Source: Planobispora longispora (lineage in GTDB: Bacteria > Actinomycetota > Actinomycetes > Streptosporangiales > Streptosporangiaceae). Taken from it: a stretch of DNA of 64,000 nt. Location of the stretch: the NCBI RefSeq assembly GCF_016863135.1, contig NZ_BOOH01000045.1, forward strand, positions 1-64,000. Reading direction: 5' to 3'. This document shows positions 46,398 through 55,845 of the stretch, in pieces. The notes under the pieces are model-generated. The model saw only the letters and a list, made by a program, of their open reading frames with translations. It searched no databases and was not told where the DNA came from. Each line of letters opens with the position of its first letter. Position 1 is the stretch's first letter. Position numbers and translations under genes: made by a program.

Positions 46398-47330
46398 GTG
46401 CTGCCCTATGCCGCGTACCTCCGCGTCTACGAACCTCTGACCGCGTTCAGCCCGCCGGAACGCGCCTCATGGGAGACCTACGCCGGCGCGCGCGACCGGC
46501 CGCGCCGCGCGACCGCGCTCCACGCCGAACACGGCGAGGCCGTCGCACGCCTGCTGGGCGTGCCCCCGATCCCGGCCCCGCCGCACGAGAGCCCCAACGC
46601 CTACCTGCGACGCGTGGAAGAGGTGCTCTACGTCTGCCCCTGGCAGAGCAGGCTGCGCTCGTGGCTGGCCTTCACGCGTTTCCGCGGGAGCACGCCCCCC
46701 AGGCTGGCCGAGCGGTTCGTGCCGATCTCCATCGCCGAGCAGACCGCCGACGACTTCGACCGGTTCAAGCGGCGCGGCGGCTCGGCCGCGCTGCGCACGC
46801 ACATCCGAACCTCGACCTGGCACATCCCCATCTCCTGGTTCGTCCCCTTCGACGGCAACGAGCGCTGGCTGGTGCTGAGCGGCGACCAGGGGCCCGCGGG
46901 CCCCACGGCCGGAGAGCCGCCGGCCGAGGACTCGACGGCCATAGACTCGGCGGCCGGGAGCTCCGCGGCCAAGACCTCCGCCGCCGGCCGCAACCTCCTC
47001 TACGTCACCACCATGGCCCACGCCCGGCGCCGCACCGCCCGGGCCCTGCAGATCATCCGCAGGCAGGTGGGCGACGCCGGGGTGACCGGCGAGGTCGAGG
47101 ACGTCGCCCGGTGGCTGGAGGAGTTCCACCCCCACTCGCTGGTCGAGCTCGACTACGGCGGCATCGTCCACCTCATGGACGACCAGAAGCTCCAGGCCGA
47201 TCAGTCCGTGGCGGAGCTCGCCGCGGCGCTCACGGGCCTGGAAACGGGACAGGAAGAGCTCGCGTTCGCCATGTACCAGCGGGTGATCCTCCGCTGGAGG
47301 TCAATACAACTTCTCGAATCAGCAAACTGA
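46398..47330 (+). CDS. Conserved actinobacterial protein of unknown function
   Basis: A 310-residue soluble protein. [19 protein letters not shown] and the C-terminal [17 protein letters not shown] seem conserved in the position just before bldC in other actinomycetes. No membrane helix, signal or motif is visible. An Ala/Ser-rich insertion (about residues 170-200, [16 protein letters not shown]) interrupts the middle and looks like a repeat expansion. The function is not inferred. Confidence 0.82.
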   Translation: MLPYAAYLRVYEPLTAFSPPERASWETYAGARDRPRRATALHAEHGEAVARLLGVPPIPAPPHESPNAYLRRVEEVLYVCPWQSRLRSWLAFTRFRGSTPPRLAERFVPISIAEQTADDFDRFKRRGGSAALRTHIRTSTWHIPISWFVPFDGNERWLVLSGDQGPAGPTAGEPPAEDSTAIDSAAGSSAAKTSAAGRNLLYVTTMAHARRRTARALQIIRRQVGDAGVTGEVEDVARWLEEFHPHSLVELDYGGIVHLMDDQKLQADQSVAELAAALTGLETGQEELAFAMYQRVILRWRSIQLLESAN

Positions 47331-47648
47331 GTCGCATATCACCCCTCTGACCTGCATAAGTGGGGCTGTCAACGTCCGGGGACGCATCTGCGAACTGAGT
47401 AGTTTGCCGTTTTCACTGCGATACCACGAAACGTGTCGCTAGAATCACCGAGCGTGACTACACCGCGTACACAAGAGAGATGAGTCTCCCAAAGACTCGC
47501 CAATCGCTCTGCGTGGTTGTATGGTCACATCGGGTGATGCCGCATATGGCCCCATCAGCCGCACGCAGGGGCCGTAGGAGGACATCCGTGACAAGCGTCA
47601 AATCGCAGGATCGCTGTCGCCGGTCCACACGGAGGAGAGGCCGCACAA
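47331..47648. other. 318-base leader region of bldC
   Basis: AT-rich for this genome. A TAGAAT box sits at 47440-47445, a possible -10 without a good -35. Inverted words AGCAAACT and AGTTTGC lie at about 47321 and 47399. BldC is known to be developmentally regulated, so a long leader is reasonable. Confidence 0.45.
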
Positions 47649-47852
47649 ATGTCAGCTCGTACACCTGAGGCCGAGCCGCTGCTCACCCCGGCGGAGGTCG
47701 CAACCATGTTCCGGGTCGATCCCAAGACGGTCACCCGGTGGGCGAAGGCGGGCAAGCTCACGTCCATCCGCACCCTGGGTGGTCACCGTCGCTACCGGGA
47801 GACCGAGGTCCGCGCGCTGCTCGCGGGGATTCCGCAGCAGCGTTCCGAGTGA
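47649..47852 (+). CDS. bldC: BldC, MerR-like DNA-binding developmental regulator
   Basis: A 67-residue protein. LLTPAEVATMFRVDPKTVTR forms the MerR-type winged helix and KLTSIRTLGGHRRYRE the wing. The protein lacks an effector domain, as in Streptomyces BldC, which binds direct repeats cooperatively to hold back sporulation. The ATG follows GAGGAGAGG. Surroundings agree with the recalled S. coelicolor order. Confidence 0.96.
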   Translation: MSARTPEAEPLLTPAEVATMFRVDPKTVTRWAKAGKLTSIRTLGGHRRYRETEVRALLAGIPQQRSE

Positions 47853-48096
47853 GGGGGCACCGCGTCGGCCCCCGGGGGAGCCGTGCCCGCGCTCACCGAG
47901 CGTGAGCGCGGAGGGCACGTGATTTGCGTGGAGAGCGGCGTCGCACGCCCGGCGCCGCCCCACCATGACCCTCCCGCGACCCGTCCGGCAGCTGGATCTC
48001 CCCCTCCATGACCCAACTGCCCCGGCAGTCCGGTTCCGCCCCGCGGACTCCGGTTCCCCCGCACGCTCCGGTACGGCCGCCGTCCGCTCCCCGCCC

Positions 48097-48795
48097 CTAC
48101 AGCAACTGGTCGCGGACGAGCTCCTGGAGGAGATCCTCGACCTCCGGCGCGTGACTCGCGGCCACTCCGAGCAGCGCCACCATGTGATCCACCAGCATGC
48201 GCTCCAGCACGGGCCGCTCGATGTCCCGGTGCTCCAGCCAGTCGAGGCCGGCCGTCTCGACCGAGGCGATCCACGAGCGCAGCGTCATGCGCAGCGTCGG
48301 GCCGGGCTCCTCGACCCGCATCTGCCTCGTGATGAGGTTGAACAGGCGGTGCCGGACACTGTCGACGATCTCCCCGATCTCGCCGCTGCGGTTGGCCGGG
48401 CCGCCCTTGAGCAACGCGGCGAAGCCCGCCGCGTGCTCCTCCACGAAGTCGAAATAGCGTCCGAGCCCCAGGGCCAGCTCATCCAGCGGACGGCCGTTCC
48501 CCTGGGGGCGCAGGCGCTCTTCCAGCTGGGTCGCGGCGCTCTTCAGCGCGGCGACGTAGAGCTCCTGCTTGCCGCCGAAGTAGTGGTAGACCAGGGCGCG
48601 CGACGCCCCGGCGGCCGAGGCGACGTCGTCGATGGAGACGTCTTCGGCGTCGTGCTTGCTGAACAGCTCCAGGGCCGCGGCCATGAGTTCCTCACGGCGC
48701 CGGTCCACGCTGAGCCTGCGCCGCGCAGGACGCGCGCCGCCTGCCGCAGGTTTCTCCTGCTTGGCGGCTCCGGATGTCGAACCCACATCCCGCAC
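48097..48795 (-). CDS. TetR/AcrR family transcriptional regulator
   Basis: A 232-residue regulator. The HTH is VSIDDVASAAGASRALVYHYFGGKQEL. The C-terminal part resembles actinobacterial fatty-acid type regulators. A basic Ala/Pro-rich leader precedes the HTH. The start is unsure: GTG 48795 and GTG 48786 are both possible, and neither has a good ribosome site. It is divergent from the LacI gene 172 bases away. Target unknown. Confidence 0.82.
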   Translation of the reverse strand: MRDVGSTSGAAKQEKPAAGGARPARRRLSVDRRREELMAAALELFSKHDAEDVSIDDVASAAGASRALVYHYFGGKQELYVAALKSAATQLEERLRPQGNGRPLDELALGLGRYFDFVEEHAAGFAALLKGGPANRSGEIGEIVDSVRHRLFNLITRQMRVEEPGPTLRMTLRSWIASVETAGLDWLEHRDIERPVLERMLVDHMVALLGVAASHAPEVEDLLQELVRDQLL

Positions 48796-48967
48796 ACTAT
48801 CGGAGTCGGAGCCCCCAGGCGCCGCTGTCAAGATCCGGGGCCGCCGCACGAAAGCTGTACCCCATCCGGAACAAAGCCGTACCCCAAACGGAAGTGGATC
48901 GTTTTGTGGGAGAGGGCATCCAGACACCCGCACAGGTGCCCACCCACCATTTCCGGGGGAGAGGCCA

Positions 48968-50059
48968 ATGTCAGGACCGCCGGTCGACATCACCACCACC
49001 AGCCGAGCCCGTGCGCTCGACATCCCCGTCCCGACGGACGGCGCCGCACCGCGTCCGCGTCCCACGATCCGCAACGTCGCTGAGCGAGCCGGCGTCTCCA
49101 AATCGCTGGTCTCCCTGGTGCTCCGCGGATCACCGCACGTCAGCGAGCACCGCAGGCAGGCCGTGCTGCAAGCGGCCAGGGAGCTGGGCTACCGCCCCAA
49201 CGCGGTCGCCCGGAGCCTCGTCGAGGGCCGCACCCACCTGGTCGGCGCGCTCGTCGCCGACCTGCACAACCCCTTCTACGCCGAGTTCCTCGACGGTCTG
49301 CAGGAAAGCCTGCACGGCGACGGGCTCCGGCTGCTCATCGGCAACAGCCAGTGGGATCCCGCCTTCGAGGACGAGGCGGTCGAGGCCTTCCTGGAACTCC
49401 GGGTGGACGGGCTCGTCCTGCTCGGCATCCCGCCCACCAGCGAGACGCTCATCGAGGCGACCGCCTACACGCCGACGGTCGTGGTGGGCGAGCGCGAGAC
49501 CGACCTGGGCGGCGTGGACATCGTCGTGGACGACGACCAGCTCGGCTCCCGCCTGGCGATCGACCACCTCGTGGAACTCGGCCACCGCAGGATCGCCCAC
49601 ATCGAGGGCGCCTGCTCCTCCGCTGGAAGGTTCCGGTGCGAGGGCTACCTGGTCGCGATGCGGCGGCACGCGCTGGCGCCGTACATCACGGTCGAGCAGG
49701 GCGAGGCCACCGAGGAGGGCGGCGCCCGGGCGGCGCACAGCCTGCTGACCCGCGACCCGCGTCCCACCGCGATCTTCGCCGCCAGCGACAGGGTGGCCAT
49801 GGGCGTGCTGTCCGCCGCGGCCGAACTCGGCCTGCGCGTGCCCGAGGACCTGTCCGTGGTCGGCTACGACAACTCCCAGCTGTCGGGCCTGCTCCCGATC
49901 TCCCTCACCACCGTCGACCAGCCCCGCCGGGCCATGGGCCGCTCGGCCGCGACGCTGCTCAGCGACCGGATCGGCGACCCCGGCAAGGCCTCCCGCCTGC
50001 GCCAGGTGACCCCCCGCCTGGTCGTACGGCGCACCACCGGCCCCGCCAGCGGATCGTAA
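48968..50059 (+). CDS. LacI family transcriptional regulator
   Basis: A 363-residue regulator. After a 30-residue leader the HTH is TIRNVAERAGVSKSLVSLVL, and the periplasmic-binding-like domain contains LVGALVADLHNPFYAEFLDG and FAASDRVAMGVLSAAAELGL. ATG 48968 follows GGGGAGAGGCC. No sugar transporter is adjacent, so the ligand is unknown. Confidence 0.92.
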   Translation: MSGPPVDITTTSRARALDIPVPTDGAAPRPRPTIRNVAERAGVSKSLVSLVLRGSPHVSEHRRQAVLQAARELGYRPNAVARSLVEGRTHLVGALVADLHNPFYAEFLDGLQESLHGDGLRLLIGNSQWDPAFEDEAVEAFLELRVDGLVLLGIPPTSETLIEATAYTPTVVVGERETDLGGVDIVVDDDQLGSRLAIDHLVELGHRRIAHIEGACSSAGRFRCEGYLVAMRRHALAPYITVEQGEATEEGGARAAHSLLTRDPRPTAIFAASDRVAMGVLSAAAELGLRVPEDLSVVGYDNSQLSGLLPISLTTVDQPRRAMGRSAATLLSDRIGDPGKASRLRQVTPRLVVRRTTGPASGS

Positions 50060-50062
50060 ACA

Positions 50063-50097
50063 GCCCGCCTGGAGCGTTACACCGTTTCCAGGCGGGC
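50063..50097 (+). terminator. Terminator of the LacI gene
   Basis: Eleven-base perfect arms (GCCCGCCTGGA) with a thirteen-base loop, directly after the stop. Confidence 0.75.
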
Positions 50098-50171
50098 GCC
50101 AAGGCTGGGCAAATCCCTTCGGGTGCCAGAGGCCCCTGGTGTTGACTCTGGTCCTGATAAGGGGGGTAACC

Positions 50172-50420
50172 ATGCGTGATCCAGAACTGGTTTCATGCGC
50201 TCAGCGCGCCGCCTCCGAGCTGGAGCGGGCGTGGGCGCAGTGGCGCACCAGCCGCGGCCGGAACGGAGAGTCGGCATCCGACTCGGTGGCGAGTTACGTG
50301 GCCCACTCGATCGACCACCCGTGGGGCCGCCCACGCGTGGTCCTCGGCGTCGACGCCGAGGACGCCCGCGAGCTCGCCGCGCTGCTGCAGCGGCAGGAGG
50401 TCGGAGAGCACGTCTGGTGA
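50172..50420 (+). CDS. Small conserved protein of unknown function
   Basis: An 82-residue soluble protein (MRDPELVSCAQRAASELERAW ... VDAEDARELAALLQRQE). It looks helical with a central VASYVAHSIDHPWGRPRVVLG. The frame has good codon use and an ATG after a GGGGGG stretch. I do not recognise the family. Confidence 0.65.
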   Translation: MRDPELVSCAQRAASELERAWAQWRTSRGRNGESASDSVASYVAHSIDHPWGRPRVVLGVDAEDARELAALLQRQEVGEHVW

Positions 50421-50560
50421 CCTGACACCGGACACCCCGGGAATCCGGCACCGGGCACGCACGGAGGCCACGCCGCCGCACGTGCCCGGGAACCCGCCAG
50501 CGGGCGCGGTACCTGTACGCGTAGATTGGGGGGCTGACGGTTCCTACGGGGGGATTGAGC

Positions 50561-51523
50561 GTGACTGGCAGAGCATTCACGGCGGCCCTTGTCCTGTGCG
50601 GTCTGACCGCGACGGCCTGCGGCGGCGCGCCGGACGACACCGACGCGGCTCCGCAGCGGGCGAGCGAGTCCGCCGCGAGCCCGGCGGAGACCGCCGACGG
50701 CGGCCCGCCCGACGACACGGAATCCGCCTCCCCGTCCGGCTCCGGCTCCGGCCCCGAGAGCACCGCCGATCCGGAAACCTCCGAGGGGACCTCCTCCGCG
50801 CTCCCGGAGGCCACCGTCACCGGCACCGCCGAGGCGCCCGCGACGGGCGGCGCCACCGGCGTCAAGCCCCTGCAGGGCAAGGTCGTGGTCATCGACCCGG
50901 GGCACAACGAGAACAACCACCGGCACACCGCGGAGATCAACAGGCAGGTCGACGTCCTGACCCAGAAGAAGGCCTGTGACACCACCGGGACGGCCACCAC
51001 GAGCGGCTACAGCGAGGCCGCGTTCGCCTGGGACGTCTCCCAGCACCTGGCCAGGATCCTGCGGGCCAAGGGCGCCACGGTGAAGCTGACCCGCAGCAGG
51101 AACACGGCGTTCGGACCGTGCATCACCGAGCGGGCGAGGATCGGCAACCAGGCCCGGGCGGACGCGGCGATCTCGGTGCACGCCGACGGCTCCGCCGCAG
51201 GCAACCGCGGCTTCCACGTGATCATGCCGAAGAAGATCGGCGGCAAGGTGGACGCGGTGGTGGACGACTCCAGGAGGCTCGGCCTCAACGTGCGGAAGGC
51301 CTTCCGCGAGGGCACCGGGCTGCCGTACTCCACCTACATCGGGAACAACGCCCTGGACTACCGGAGCGACCTCGGCGGTCTGAACCTCTCCACGGTCCCG
51401 AAGGTCTTCATCGAGTGCGGGAACATGAAGAACTCCGGCGAGGCGGCGAAGTTCCAGGACGCCAGGTTCCGGCAGCGGATCGCCCTCGCCCTGGCCAACG
51501 GGGTGGAGCAGTACCTGCGGTAG
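50561..51523 (+). CDS. N-acetylmuramoyl-L-alanine amidase (Amidase_3), lipoprotein
   Basis: A 320-residue cell-wall hydrolase. A lipobox LTATACGG follows a hydrophobic signal, so it is probably a membrane-anchored lipoprotein. A Ser/Glu/Pro-rich linker is followed by the zinc amidase domain. Zinc and catalytic residues are seen in VVIDPGHNENN (His), YSEAAFAWDVS (Glu), ISVHADGS (His) and FIECGNMKN (Glu). It cleaves the bond between muramic acid and the peptide stem. GTG 50561 follows GGGGGGAT; TTG 50555 is an alternative. Confidence 0.9.
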   Translation: MTGRAFTAALVLCGLTATACGGAPDDTDAAPQRASESAASPAETADGGPPDDTESASPSGSGSGPESTADPETSEGTSSALPEATVTGTAEAPATGGATGVKPLQGKVVVIDPGHNENNHRHTAEINRQVDVLTQKKACDTTGTATTSGYSEAAFAWDVSQHLARILRAKGATVKLTRSRNTAFGPCITERARIGNQARADAAISVHADGSAAGNRGFHVIMPKKIGGKVDAVVDDSRRLGLNVRKAFREGTGLPYSTYIGNNALDYRSDLGGLNLSTVPKVFIECGNMKNSGEAAKFQDARFRQRIALALANGVEQYLR

Positions 51524-51612
51524 AACCGGCGCCCGGCACCGGGGTCCCGCGCGGGCTTCCGCCGCGAGGCCCCGGACGCGGATGACGTCCAGCGCGGCAT
51601 CGGCTCGGTATC

Positions 51613-51668
51613 GGGCTTCGGGCTTCGGGCTTCGGGCTTCGGGCTTCGGGCTTCGGGCTTCGGGCTTC
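51613..51668. repeat. Heptanucleotide microsatellite (GGGCTTC)8
   Basis: Eight perfect copies, in the gap between the amidase and hexosaminidase genes. On the minus strand it reads as Ser-Pro-Lys-Pro-Glu-Ala-Arg, a mere open frame. Copy number likely varies by slippage. Confidence 0.9.
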
Positions 51669-51746
51669 GCGACGATCATGGTCGCTATGCACAACATTCG
51701 ACTGGTTCCCGGAGGGTTCCGGGGAGATTTGACATGATTTAGGGCC

Positions 51747-53381
51747 ATGACCGACCTCCTGCCCCGTCCCACGTCCGCCGAGTCCGGTTCAGAATCCTTC
51801 ACCCTCTCCCCCGGTGACTCCGTCTCCGGCCCCGCCGAACTGGTGGACGCCGTACGGCAGGCGCTCACCACGCTGGACCTGCGCCCCGCCGAATCCGGCA
51901 CGGTCACGATCGAGCGCGACGCGTCGCTGGGCCCGGAGGCCTACCGGCTGGAGGTGACCGCGCAAGGCGTGCTCATCGCGGCGGCCGACCGGTCCGGCGC
52001 CTTCTACGCCGGGCAGACGTTGCGCCAGCTCCTGCCCGACACGGCGTTCCGGAGCGTCCCGGCCGGCGGGGAGGTGCCGCTGGTACGGGTGACCGACGCG
52101 CCGCGGTTCCCCTGGCGCGGGACGCACCTGGACGTGGCCCGGCACTTCCTGCCCAAGCGGGAGGTGCTGCGGATGATCGACCTCATGGCGGCGCACAAGC
52201 TGAACCGGCTCCACCTGCACCTGGTGGACGACCAGGGCTGGCGGTTCGAGAGCCGGGCCTACCCCCGGCTGCACGAGGTCGCCTCGCACCGGCCCCAGAC
52301 GACCACCAGCTACTACCGCGAGGAGCCGTCCTTCGACGGCGTCCCGCACGGCGGTTACTACACCCTGGACGACCTGGCGGAGATCGCCGCCTACGGCAGG
52401 GCCCGGGCCGTGACGATCGTGCCGGAGATCGACGTGCCCGGCCACGCCTCGGCCGTCCTCGCCGCCTACCCGGAGCTCGACGCGCGGGCGACCGGCGGCC
52501 GGGAGCCGGAGCCGTTCCCCGTGCTGGAGCGGTGGGGCATCTCCCCGGCGATCCTCTCCCCCCTCCCGCCGACGATCGACTTCCTGACCGTCGTGCTCGA
52601 CGAGCTGCTCGGGGCGCTCGGCGAGACTCCGTACGTGCACCTCGGCGGGGACGAGTGCGTTCTCGACGACTGGGCGGCCTCGCCGGAGATCACCGCGTTC
52701 CAGGCCGAGCTGGGCCTGCCCGACCTGGCCGGTCTGCACGCGTGGTTCCTGCGGCGGCTGGCGGACGTGCTGGCCGAGCGGGGCAGCCGCGCGGTCGTCT
52801 GGGACGAGGCGTTCGTCAGCGGCATGCTCCGCCCCGACACGGTCGTCATGCCGTGGCGCGGGCTCGGCGTGGCCCGGCGGGCCGCCGCGGCCGGGCACGA
52901 CGTGGTGCAGACGCCGATCTTCCCGCTCTACTTCGACTACGCGGAGGCGTCCTCGGAGGAGGAGCCGGTCGCCATCGGCGACGCGACCACGGTGAGCGAC
53001 GTGGCGGGGTTCGCGCCGATCCCCGAGGCGTGGACCGCCGAGGAGGCCGGGCACGTGCTGGGCGCGCAGTTCCAGCTGTGGAGCGAGCGCCTGCCCGACG
53101 GCCGGGCCGTCGACTACCGTGCCTGGCCGCGGGGATGCGCGCTGGCCGAGGTCGCCTGGGCGGGATCCGCCGACGCCTCGTTCCCCGCCCGGCTGGAGCG
53201 GCACCTGCGGCGGCTGGACGCGCTGGGCGTCGAATACCGCCCGCTGGACGGGCCGCGCCCCTGGCAGCGCGGCGGGTCCGGATGGCGCCGGCACCGGCCG
53301 GGCGTCATCGACGTGCGCGAGAGCATGAAGCACGTGGAGGAGCTGACCCTCACCGCCGACTCCACCCGCCCCAGCATCTGA
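51747..53381 (+). CDS. Beta-N-acetylhexosaminidase (GH20)
   Basis: A 544-residue hydrolase that removes terminal GlcNAc or GalNAc from chitin oligomers or cell-wall fragments. An N-terminal GH20b domain (residues 1-125) precedes the TIM barrel, beginning FPWRGTHLDVARHFLP. The catalytic Asp302-Glu303 pair is in HLGGDECVLDDW, and the substrate-positioning HLHLVDDQGWR and PEIDVPGH are present. No signal peptide is seen, so it may act inside the cell on imported sugars. Together with the amidase it suggests cell-wall recycling. Confidence 0.93.
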   Translation: MTDLLPRPTSAESGSESFTLSPGDSVSGPAELVDAVRQALTTLDLRPAESGTVTIERDASLGPEAYRLEVTAQGVLIAAADRSGAFYAGQTLRQLLPDTAFRSVPAGGEVPLVRVTDAPRFPWRGTHLDVARHFLPKREVLRMIDLMAAHKLNRLHLHLVDDQGWRFESRAYPRLHEVASHRPQTTTSYYREEPSFDGVPHGGYYTLDDLAEIAAYGRARAVTIVPEIDVPGHASAVLAAYPELDARATGGREPEPFPVLERWGISPAILSPLPPTIDFLTVVLDELLGALGETPYVHLGGDECVLDDWAASPEITAFQAELGLPDLAGLHAWFLRRLADVLAERGSRAVVWDEAFVSGMLRPDTVVMPWRGLGVARRAAAAGHDVVQTPIFPLYFDYAEASSEEEPVAIGDATTVSDVAGFAPIPEAWTAEEAGHVLGAQFQLWSERLPDGRAVDYRAWPRGCALAEVAWAGSADASFPARLERHLRRLDALGVEYRPLDGPRPWQRGGSGWRRHRPGVIDVRESMKHVEELTLTADSTRPSI

Positions 53382-53403
53382 TCCCGCCCCCTCCCGCCCC
53401 ACC

Positions 53404-53500
53404 CGGCATCCGGCTTCAGCTCGGCCTCCGCCCCACGGCCCGGTATCCGGCTCGGCGTCCGGCCCCGCCGCGACCCGGCATCCGACTCTGGCCTGGCCGG
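53404..53500. repeat. Degenerate repeat after the hexosaminidase gene
   Basis: Three CCCGGYATCCGRCT-like words about 35 bases apart just past the stop. Weak. Confidence 0.4.
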
Positions 53501-53589
53501 ACCGGGTTGGAGGCGGGGCGGGTCAGGGTGAGGCGGGCCGGGTAAAACGGCTGGCTGGGGCATCGCCCCGCTCAGTACGCTCCGGAGGC

Positions 53590-54069
53590 ATGAGCGCTGC
53601 CCTCTCCCCCTCCTCGAACGCTCCCGCCCCCCGGAGCGCGCCCAAGGCGCCCTCCGTCTCCTGCGTGTTCGTCTGTCATGACGGCGCGGGCCGGGTGCTG
53701 CTGGCCCGGCGCGGCGCCGGGGCGCGGGACGAGCCCGGGACGTGGGACTGCGGCGCCGGGGCACTGGAGTACGGCGAGACGTTCGAGGCGGCGGTCGCCC
53801 GGGAGGTCCGCGAGGAATACTCCGCCGAGGCGCTGGAGATCGAGACGATCGGCGTCCGCAACGTCCTGCGCGGCGACCCGGTCACCTCCCACTGGGTCGC
53901 GGTGGTCTTCGCAGTCAAGGTGAACCCCGGCGAGGTCGCGATCGGGGAGCCGCACAAGTTCGACGAGCTGGGCTGGTTCACGCCCGACGCGCTGCCCGGC
54001 CCGCTGCACTCGCAGCTCCCCGGGAGCCTCGAACTCCTTCACGCGCACCACCGCCTCCGGACGGCGTAG
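53590..54069 (+). CDS. NUDIX hydrolase
   Basis: A 159-residue pyrophosphohydrolase. The Nudix box is GALEYGETFEAAVAREVREE followed by YSAEAL; the last position is Ala rather than Gly, a mild deviation. The preceding CVFVCHDGAGRVLLARRGAG is typical. Substrate unknown (nucleotide sugars, dNTPs). ATG 53590 follows GGAGGC. Confidence 0.88.
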   Translation: MSAALSPSSNAPAPRSAPKAPSVSCVFVCHDGAGRVLLARRGAGARDEPGTWDCGAGALEYGETFEAAVAREVREEYSAEALEIETIGVRNVLRGDPVTSHWVAVVFAVKVNPGEVAIGEPHKFDELGWFTPDALPGPLHSQLPGSLELLHAHHRLRTA

Positions 54070-54162
54070 CCCGAGGCCCGCCGTCTCCGAACGGTGTGAC
54101 CAAGGACCGCCGCCTCCGGGCGGCATGATCCGGGGCCCGCCGCCTCTCCGGCGGATCCCTCG
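54051..54162. repeat. 30-base tandem repeat spanning the NUDIX stop codon
   Basis: Four degenerate units, each beginning CCGCCTCCGGRCGG, start at 54051, 54081, 54110 and 54140. The stop codon (54067-54069) is inside the first unit. Confidence 0.65.
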
Positions 54163-54256
54163 CGGGACCGTTCGCCCGGACCCGTCTCTCCCGGGGAACC
54201 GTTCGGGGCGTTCTCGGCAACAACGGATGATCTGATCCAGAGCCGAGAGGCACAGA

Positions 54257-54856
54257 ATGAGTGAGAGCAGCCGGGCGGAGGACGACGATGTCTCCTTCAT
54301 CGAACGGTCCCGGCATGACCCGGAGGCGTTCGCGGAGCTCTTCCGGCGGTACGCCCCCGACATCGCCCGCTACGTCACCCGCAGGCTGGGCGGCCACGCC
54401 GCCGACGACATCGTGGCGGAGACGTTCCTGACGGCCTTCCGGCAGCGCGGCGGTTACGACGCGGCCCGTCCGAACGCGAGGCCGTGGCTGTACGGGATCG
54501 CGACCAATCTGATGAGACGGCACGTGCGCACGGAGGTCCACCAGCTGCGTGTCGTGGAGCGCACCGGGACCGACCCCGTGCTGGCTCCGTTCACCGAGCG
54601 CAGCAACGAACGGCTGAGCGCCGAGGCGGCCCACCGCCGCCTCGCGGGCGCGCTGGCGGCTCTGCCGCGAGGCCACCGTGACGCGTTGCTGCTGGTCGCC
54701 TGGGGCGGCCTCACCTATCCGGAGGTCGCCGAGGCACTGAACGTCCGGCTGGGCACGGTCCGCTCACGCGTCAACCGGGCGCGCACCAGGCTCAGGAGCG
54801 AACTCGGCGGGGTCAACCCGCTTACCGCCGTCAGCGAGGAGCCCGTCCATGAGTGA
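54257..54856 (+). CDS. ECF-type RNA polymerase sigma factor
   Basis: A 199-residue sigma-70 of the extracytoplasmic class. Region 2 is FAELFRRYAPDIARYVTRR with DDIVAETFLTAFRQR. Region 4 is LPRGHRDALLLVAWGGLTYPEV. ATG 54257 is chosen. Its stop overlaps the ATG of the next gene by eight bases, so sigma and partner are co-translated. Confidence 0.92.
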   Translation: MSESSRAEDDDVSFIERSRHDPEAFAELFRRYAPDIARYVTRRLGGHAADDIVAETFLTAFRQRGGYDAARPNARPWLYGIATNLMRRHVRTEVHQLRVVERTGTDPVLAPFTERSNERLSAEAAHRRLAGALAALPRGHRDALLLVAWGGLTYPEVAEALNVRLGTVRSRVNRARTRLRSELGGVNPLTAVSEEPVHE

Positions 54857-55766
54857 GATGACCCATCTTGAGCGTTTCCGCGCGGAGGTCCCGCGCCCCG
54901 GCCTGGCCGACCTGCGCGACCAGGAACGGCGGCTGCTGACCGCCATCGCCGGGACCGGCCCGGACGCCGCCGGAACCGGCCCGTCCGGGCCGGTCAGGCG
55001 CCGCGGCGCGATGCCCCGCCTGGTGGCGGGCCTGGCGGTCACCACCGTGCTGGCCGTGGCCGCCGTGATCGGGTTCACGCTGGTGCAGGAACGCGCCGGC
55101 ACGGCGACCTCCTACGCCAACGCGGCCATCGACATCGAGCTGCGCGGCGACGAGTACGTGGCGACGATCAAGGATCCGTTCGCCGACCACGCCCTGTACT
55201 CCGAGGGGTTCAAGGCGCTGGGCCTCGATGTCGGCCTGCAGCTGGTGCCCGCCTCGCCGACCCGGGTGGGCGACATCGTGCGGTACGGGTCCTCCGGCAC
55301 GAACGGCGACGACAAGCTGGGCGGCGGCCTGTCCCCGGAGGGGTGCGCCCCGGGCTCCCCCGGCTGCGCGCTGACCGTGACGGTCTCCAAGGGGTTCAGC
55401 GGCAAGGGGACCGTCTACCTGGGCCGGCCGGCCCGGCCGGGTGAGCGGTACGGCGCCCATGCGATGGCCGAGGCGAAGGGCGAGATGCTGGAGGGTTACG
55501 ACCCCGTCGAGCGCACCGTGGGCGAGGTCGCGGCCGAGGCGCGCAAGCGCGGCCTGACCGTGGTCTACCAGATCATCACACCCGACGAGGGCGGCGACGG
55601 CTTCTCGGTGAGCCCGGACGAGCAGTCCGCCCGGGTCGGCGACCACTGGGTCGTGTGGGCGGCCGAATCGGAGAGCGCCGGAACGGTCCGGCTGCTGGTG
55701 TCGGAGAAGCGGGTGGCGAAGAACCCGGTCTACGGCGACTCCAGGCCGAACGCCCCGAGTGATTGA
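54849..55766 (+). CDS. Membrane-anchored partner of the ECF sigma factor
   Basis: A 305-residue protein. A short cytoplasmic part (about 55 residues) precedes one membrane helix (LVAGLAVTTVLAVAAVIGFTLV) and a 220-residue external domain. It resembles the actinobacterial CU044_5270-type proteins that follow sigma genes. No zinc-binding anti-sigma motif (HxxxCxxC) is visible, so an anti-sigma role is inferred only from position. The gene's final codons are the first unit of a 28-base repeat. Confidence 0.75.
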   Translation: MSEMTHLERFRAEVPRPGLADLRDQERRLLTAIAGTGPDAAGTGPSGPVRRRGAMPRLVAGLAVTTVLAVAAVIGFTLVQERAGTATSYANAAIDIELRGDEYVATIKDPFADHALYSEGFKALGLDVGLQLVPASPTRVGDIVRYGSSGTNGDDKLGGGLSPEGCAPGSPGCALTVTVSKGFSGKGTVYLGRPARPGERYGAHAMAEAKGEMLEGYDPVERTVGEVAAEARKRGLTVVYQIITPDEGGDGFSVSPDEQSARVGDHWVVWAAESESAGTVRLLVSEKRVAKNPVYGDSRPNAPSD

Positions 55767-55845
55767 CCTCCGACCGAACGCCCCGAGTGATTGACCTCCT
55801 ACCGGACGTCCCGGCCGATTGATCTCCGGCCGGACGGCGTCGCGG
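55746..55845. repeat. 28-base tandem repeat spanning a stop codon
   Basis: Units start at 55746, 55774, 55802 and (partial) 55830. The first two are almost identical (CCGAACGCCCCGAGTGATTG at their start). The stop codon of the membrane protein (55764-55766) lies within unit one. Confidence 0.9.

Noticed and set aside
51408-51692. Minus-strand peptide with SPKPEAR repeats
   Set aside because: It only translates the GGGCTTC microsatellite and the antisense of the amidase end.
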